Origin: Lumnitzera littorea
Taxonomy: Eukaryota; Streptophyta; Magnoliopsida; Myrtales; Combretaceae
Direction: 5' to 3'
DNA: 64,000 nt
NCBI GenBank assembly: GCA_024138015.1
Contig: JAMXBB010000003.1
Location: 17,427,498-17,491,497, forward strand
Part shown: piece by piece, positions 60,940 through 64,000 of the stretch
Position numbering within the stretch: the stretch's first letter is position 1
How the letters are laid out: the number at the start of each line of letters is the position of its first letter
Made by a program: the position numbers and the translations under genes
The notes under the pieces: model-generated
Told to the model about the DNA's origin: nothing
The model's database searches: none
What the model saw: only the letters and a program-made list of their open reading frames with translations

Positions 60940-61479
60940 TGATAGGGCCTTTTAGACATGGGCTTTTCAGACCTGTGCTGACCTAATTAGACTTATGGCT
61001 TATGTTGTACCTCTTTAGAACTAGCCTACCTAGCCTTACGATTGACCTCAGCTTAGGCTTAGTATACGACCTATCCAACTACAGTGGCCACCAATGGCTA
61101 GAATACTGCAGAAAGGCTATGCAACCAGGTCAGTGACCACCTCCTACATTTGTGGACCACGTTAGACCTTGTACTCTACTACCCTATTGCTTGCAAATAT
61201 GGTTTCTATCTATTAACTCCTCTCTAACAGCTGACTCTACTCTTCTATAAATATAAGACCACCACTTAACAGTAAACTACTTGATGCTTCATACACTAGA
61301 GCCTGCTTCTTACTCTTAAGTACTCTCGCTCTCCTTAGACATCAATCTAACTAAGGCATCGGAGTGTTCAGCTAGAAAATACCTCAATGCCCCTTACTGT
61401 TTTTTGTCTTGCAGGCTCATACAGTTATGTGAAGCCTAATCTTAACTAAATCTCTACTGGCCAAAACCCAAAGATGATA
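60940..61479 (+). repeat. 5-prime LTR of the second Tat element
   Basis: Starts TGATAGGGCCTTTTAGACAT, similar to the minus-strand start of the LTR at 36762-37256. It has TATAAATATAAG at 61246-61257 (promoter) and ends just before the PBS. Only one LTR is in the window, so the right border is set by the PBS. Confidence 0.7.
61246..61253 (+). promoter_or_regulatory. LTR TATA box
   Basis: TATAAATA in a CT-rich context, about two-thirds into the LTR's first 320 bp; position fits the U3/R boundary. Confidence 0.55.
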
Positions 61480-61480
61480 T

Positions 61481-61500
61481 TTTGGCATTGTTTGTGGGAA
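61481..61500 (+). promoter_or_regulatory. Primer-binding-site region of the second Tat element
   Basis: TTTGGCATTGTTTGTGGGAA directly after the LTR, matching the sequence at 36739-36758 and the Tat-lineage pattern TTTGGCGCCGTCTGTGGGAA. Confidence 0.65.
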
Positions 61501-61566
61501 GCAAACTCAATTTCTTACCTAAATATACATTAAATACTCTTCTAAACACCACCCTCGATTGCCAAC

Positions 61567-62960
61567 ATGTCTTGCATTGACAACCCTGAGAACAACCAAT
61601 TGGTGAATAATTAACCTGCTGAAAATCAGCCCATAGCTAAGGAAACACTTGAACAACACTTAGAGCACTCGAAGCACCTACTTGAGGAGTTTGTTGCCCA
61701 AAACAAGTTGCTCCTCGCTTACCTTGAAGATGTCGAGAGGCATAGTGCACAAACCCATCCGCTTGAAGCTTCTAATGCTTGCATTAGGTAAAACAACTAA
61801 TAGCAGTAGCTAGAAAATGGTAGGGATCAATAGTTCGATTCGCCAAAACAGGAATAACAGGTGTGGTCTTTGGTCACCCGTAACTACACCCTTGCTAGCA
61901 ATGAGCAGGTGGTTGACTCCCATGGAGAAGTGGTACACTTTATAGCATGTCGAGCTTACCCAATAGATAATGCTAAGCTCAACGAGCTCTGCATGATAGT
62001 AAGAAGGCTCTTTGAGTAGTAAGGGAGCAAGGTAGTTGATGATGTTAGGCTGGTTGCCAACAACAAAACCTCCTTCACTAGGGGTGTCCAGGATAAAGTG
62101 TTGCTTATAAACAGCAAACTTCCTACCTTGGATTAGTACAACAGCATTAGTGATATTAATGATCGCCTCCTCCACTTCCACACCGTCATGAACCTCCATG
62201 GTCATGGGGCCCAAGTACATTGAGGAAAGTAGGTTGAACATGGTTTAACCGCTTACTCAAGAACTCCATCAACTCCTTTAACGAGCTAGCATGGAGGTTT
62301 AGCCTCCACTTTAAGGGTAATAAGCCCCCATCCAAAGATATGTCATCCTTATACTTGATAAAGTAGAGTGAAGGGGAGACTTTACGTAAATATGTGGCTT
62401 GGTTCAACAATGCCATAATTGAGATCCTTCAGTCAGACGAAGGAGTAGTAGTGCATGTTGCACAACTCGACATACTTCCTTCGATCCCTTATGAAGAGCA
62501 AGCTAGAGACCCTAGCCAAATTCTAGAATAAGGCTTAGAAATACACGGACCAGGAAGACAACATTCATGCCAAGCGCAATGCTAACTAATAAAGGTTAAA
62601 TAGATGAGGGATAAGGAAAGATTGTCGATAAAAGATCGCCTTGGTAGTAGGGCACCAAGTAGAGTAGAGGGGGAAGGCTCGGGTAGCAAGAAGTGCTAAG
62701 CCAAGTAGAACCTACTTCCCAATCCCATCTACACATAGCATATCCTTCTGAACCAATCGATCACTTAGGTCTTTGCCGAGATGAGGAATAGATATTTGCT
62801 ATAAAAACCCCCTAGGATGAAGGGAAACCCCATTTGTCAAAACTCGGATAAGTATTGCCAATTCCATGGCAACCATGGCTATACTACGGAGAGTGCTTCC
62901 AATTGAAGAATGCAATTGAATATGCTATTCAATAGGGCTTTTTTAGTGAGTATGTGGCCT
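61567..62960 (+). pseudogene. Tat gag remnant, second copy
   Basis: Starts MSCIDNPENNQLVNN, then TAA at codon 16 and TAA at codon 75 after EASNACIR, then TAG codons in a Gln-rich stretch. The capsid region is at about 62240-62510 (TWFNRLLKNSINSFNEL, RFSLHFKGNK, ETLRKYVAWFNNAIIEIL). The zinc knuckle KYCQFHGNHGYTTE is at about 62850-62895, followed by a 2-nt frame change before CFQLKNAIEYAIQ. Non-functional. Confidence 0.75.
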
Positions 62961-63199
62961 AGCAAAGGAGTGACGATCGTTCCAATGATGATGAAGATAG
63001 GGTGCCTCAGAGGTGGTGAACGAAGGTTGCCCGAGTAAAGTAGAATGAAGATCGCTGTAATGACTGAGCCCCCAATGGTGTAATTAACATAATCATTAGG
63101 GGGTCATACTAAGGGACTTGGTTGAGCACCAGCAACTTGGCTAACGCCCCATCTAAGTTGTTGGTTGGTAAAGAAAAGAGGTAGAAGATTGATACTTCA

Positions 63200-63620
63200 A
63201 TCTCTTTCTCTAATGAGGACTTGGAGGGGGTAAATACCCCTTATCTAGACGCCTTTGTTATTAGGGCAATAATCACAAATTTTGAGGTCCTCAAGATTAT
63301 GGTGGACATCGATAGCTCTATTAACATCCTCTTCTTGCATACATATGAGAGGATATAGAGCAAGTTGCTTATCAAAATGAAGTCCTACCACCATAATCTC
63401 ATCGGCTTCAACGGGAGCACCAACCAAGCTAAGGGAATCATCACTCTCGACATGGAACTTGGTGATGATGACAATGTCGTATGACAGCTAGTAGAGTTTG
63501 TCATGATCGACCACCCGTCCCCTTATAATGCCCTCTTAGGATGACCGAGCTTGAACGCATCTATAGTAATTACCTTATCCCTTTACCTAAAGGCTAAGTT
63601 CCTAAGCCCCACTGAGGTAA
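63200..63620 (+). pseudogene. Tat protease remnant, second copy
   Basis: FNEDL-like sequence, then NFEVLKIMVDIDSSINILFLHTY (split by window reading; 63280-63350), YHHNLIGFNGS and VMIDHPSPYNALLG...LNASIVITLSLYLKAKF (63500-63600) match the protease of the Tat element at 34550-34940. The active-site Gly is Asp. Several TAG stops. Confidence 0.65.
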
Positions 63621-64000
63621 GAATTTGCAGGTGCAATTGAAAGCACTCTTAAGAGCTCTACGTTAAGGCCGCTAGAGCAAATGGAGTTTTTACTTTGGAG
63701 ACCGACTTACAAGAGAAGCTAATTGAGAGAGGCGAACTGGATGAAAAAATAAAAGAGGTATAGGTCGATGCCTTTCCTAACTAAACCAACAAGGTTAGGA
63801 TCAAGACCCCTTCCAAGGTAAAGGAGTAGATAGTTGCCCTCTTGCGAGCCAATTTAGATAGGTTCACTTGATTAGTGTCAAATATGCTTGGGATTTGCCT
63901 CGACCTAGCAACCTACAACCTTAACATCGACTTTAATGTGTGGCTTGTCAAATAGAAGAAGAGACACTTTACGCCAAAAGGTAGGCTACAATAAAGGAAG
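63621..64000 (+). pseudogene. Linker towards reverse transcriptase of the second Tat element
   Basis: NGVFTLETDLQEKLIERGE, then LLRANLDRFT and LATYNLNID...KKRHF match the region just before RT in the other Tat copy (about 34240-34520). Stops at Gln and Trp codons. The window ends before the RT core. Confidence 0.65.

Larger units (their letters stand above)
60940..64000 (+). mobile_element. Second Tat-lineage Ty3/gypsy element, cut by the window end
   Basis: A 5-prime LTR (60940-61479), Tat-type PBS, gag, protease and the approach to RT in order on the plus strand. It is colinear with the minus-strand Tat element. Many stops. RT, RNase H, integrase and the 3-prime LTR lie beyond the window. 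Confidence 0.8.

Noticed and set aside
61810..62241. 143-codon open frame on the minus strand
   Set aside because: It is antisense to the gag of the second Tat element, has no family features, and its sense strand aligns with gag of the other copy.

Overview
This is a nuclear segment of a flowering plant, probably a eudicot. It is AT-rich, has plant-type spliceosomal genes, and is dominated by plant retrotransposon lineages (Ty1/copia, a chromovirus and Tat-type Ty3/gypsy), a Mutator-like element (MULE) and hAT elements. Only two loci look like intact host genes. One is a three-exon gene for a chloroplast RAP-domain protein (52513-54886, +). The other is a small plant-specific protein of unknown function beginning MEGLIP (16764-17105, +). 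One orphan exon-like fragment (5765-5931) is unassigned. I see no tRNA or rRNA gene and no CRISPR array.

Layout. 1-4078: decayed copia element on the minus strand, cut by the window edge. 4079-8090: intergenic, with microsatellites and the orphan exon. 8091-14220: MULE with ~110-120 bp inverted ends, split by a 1164-bp solo LTR with CTTAA target duplication. 14744-15439: hAT-like element. 16764-17105: MEGLIP gene. 18482-37256: one old Tat-lineage Ty3/gypsy element on the minus strand (gag, protease, RT, RNase H, integrase). It carries an extra antisense gene with its own TATA box and introns, and a broken tandem array. Three solo LTRs have landed in it, one nested in another. 40763-41351 and 42784 onward: hAT elements. 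43612-49711: a solo LTR split by a 4.5-kb chromovirus with 5-prime and 3-prime LTRs, PBS, PPT and a deleted RNase H/integrase region. 51598-52115: MITE-like element. 52295-54886: RAP gene with its leader. 56257-56891: hAT element with 8-bp target duplication. 56931-59852: another solo LTR, same family as the one at 21357-24335 but inverted. 60940-64000: a second Tat element on the plus strand, running out of the window.

The window records repeated rounds of insertion followed by LTR-LTR recombination (six solo LTRs against three elements that still hold internal genes) and by point decay. Many stops sit at glutamine codons (CAG to TAG, CAA to TAA), as expected from deamination of methylated cytosine. 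The best candidates for something less described are the antisense, apparently spliced, coiled-coil gene of the Tat element; the tRNA-like box A/box B islands kept in two diverged LTRs; and nonsense codons shared at homologous gag positions by the two Tat copies.
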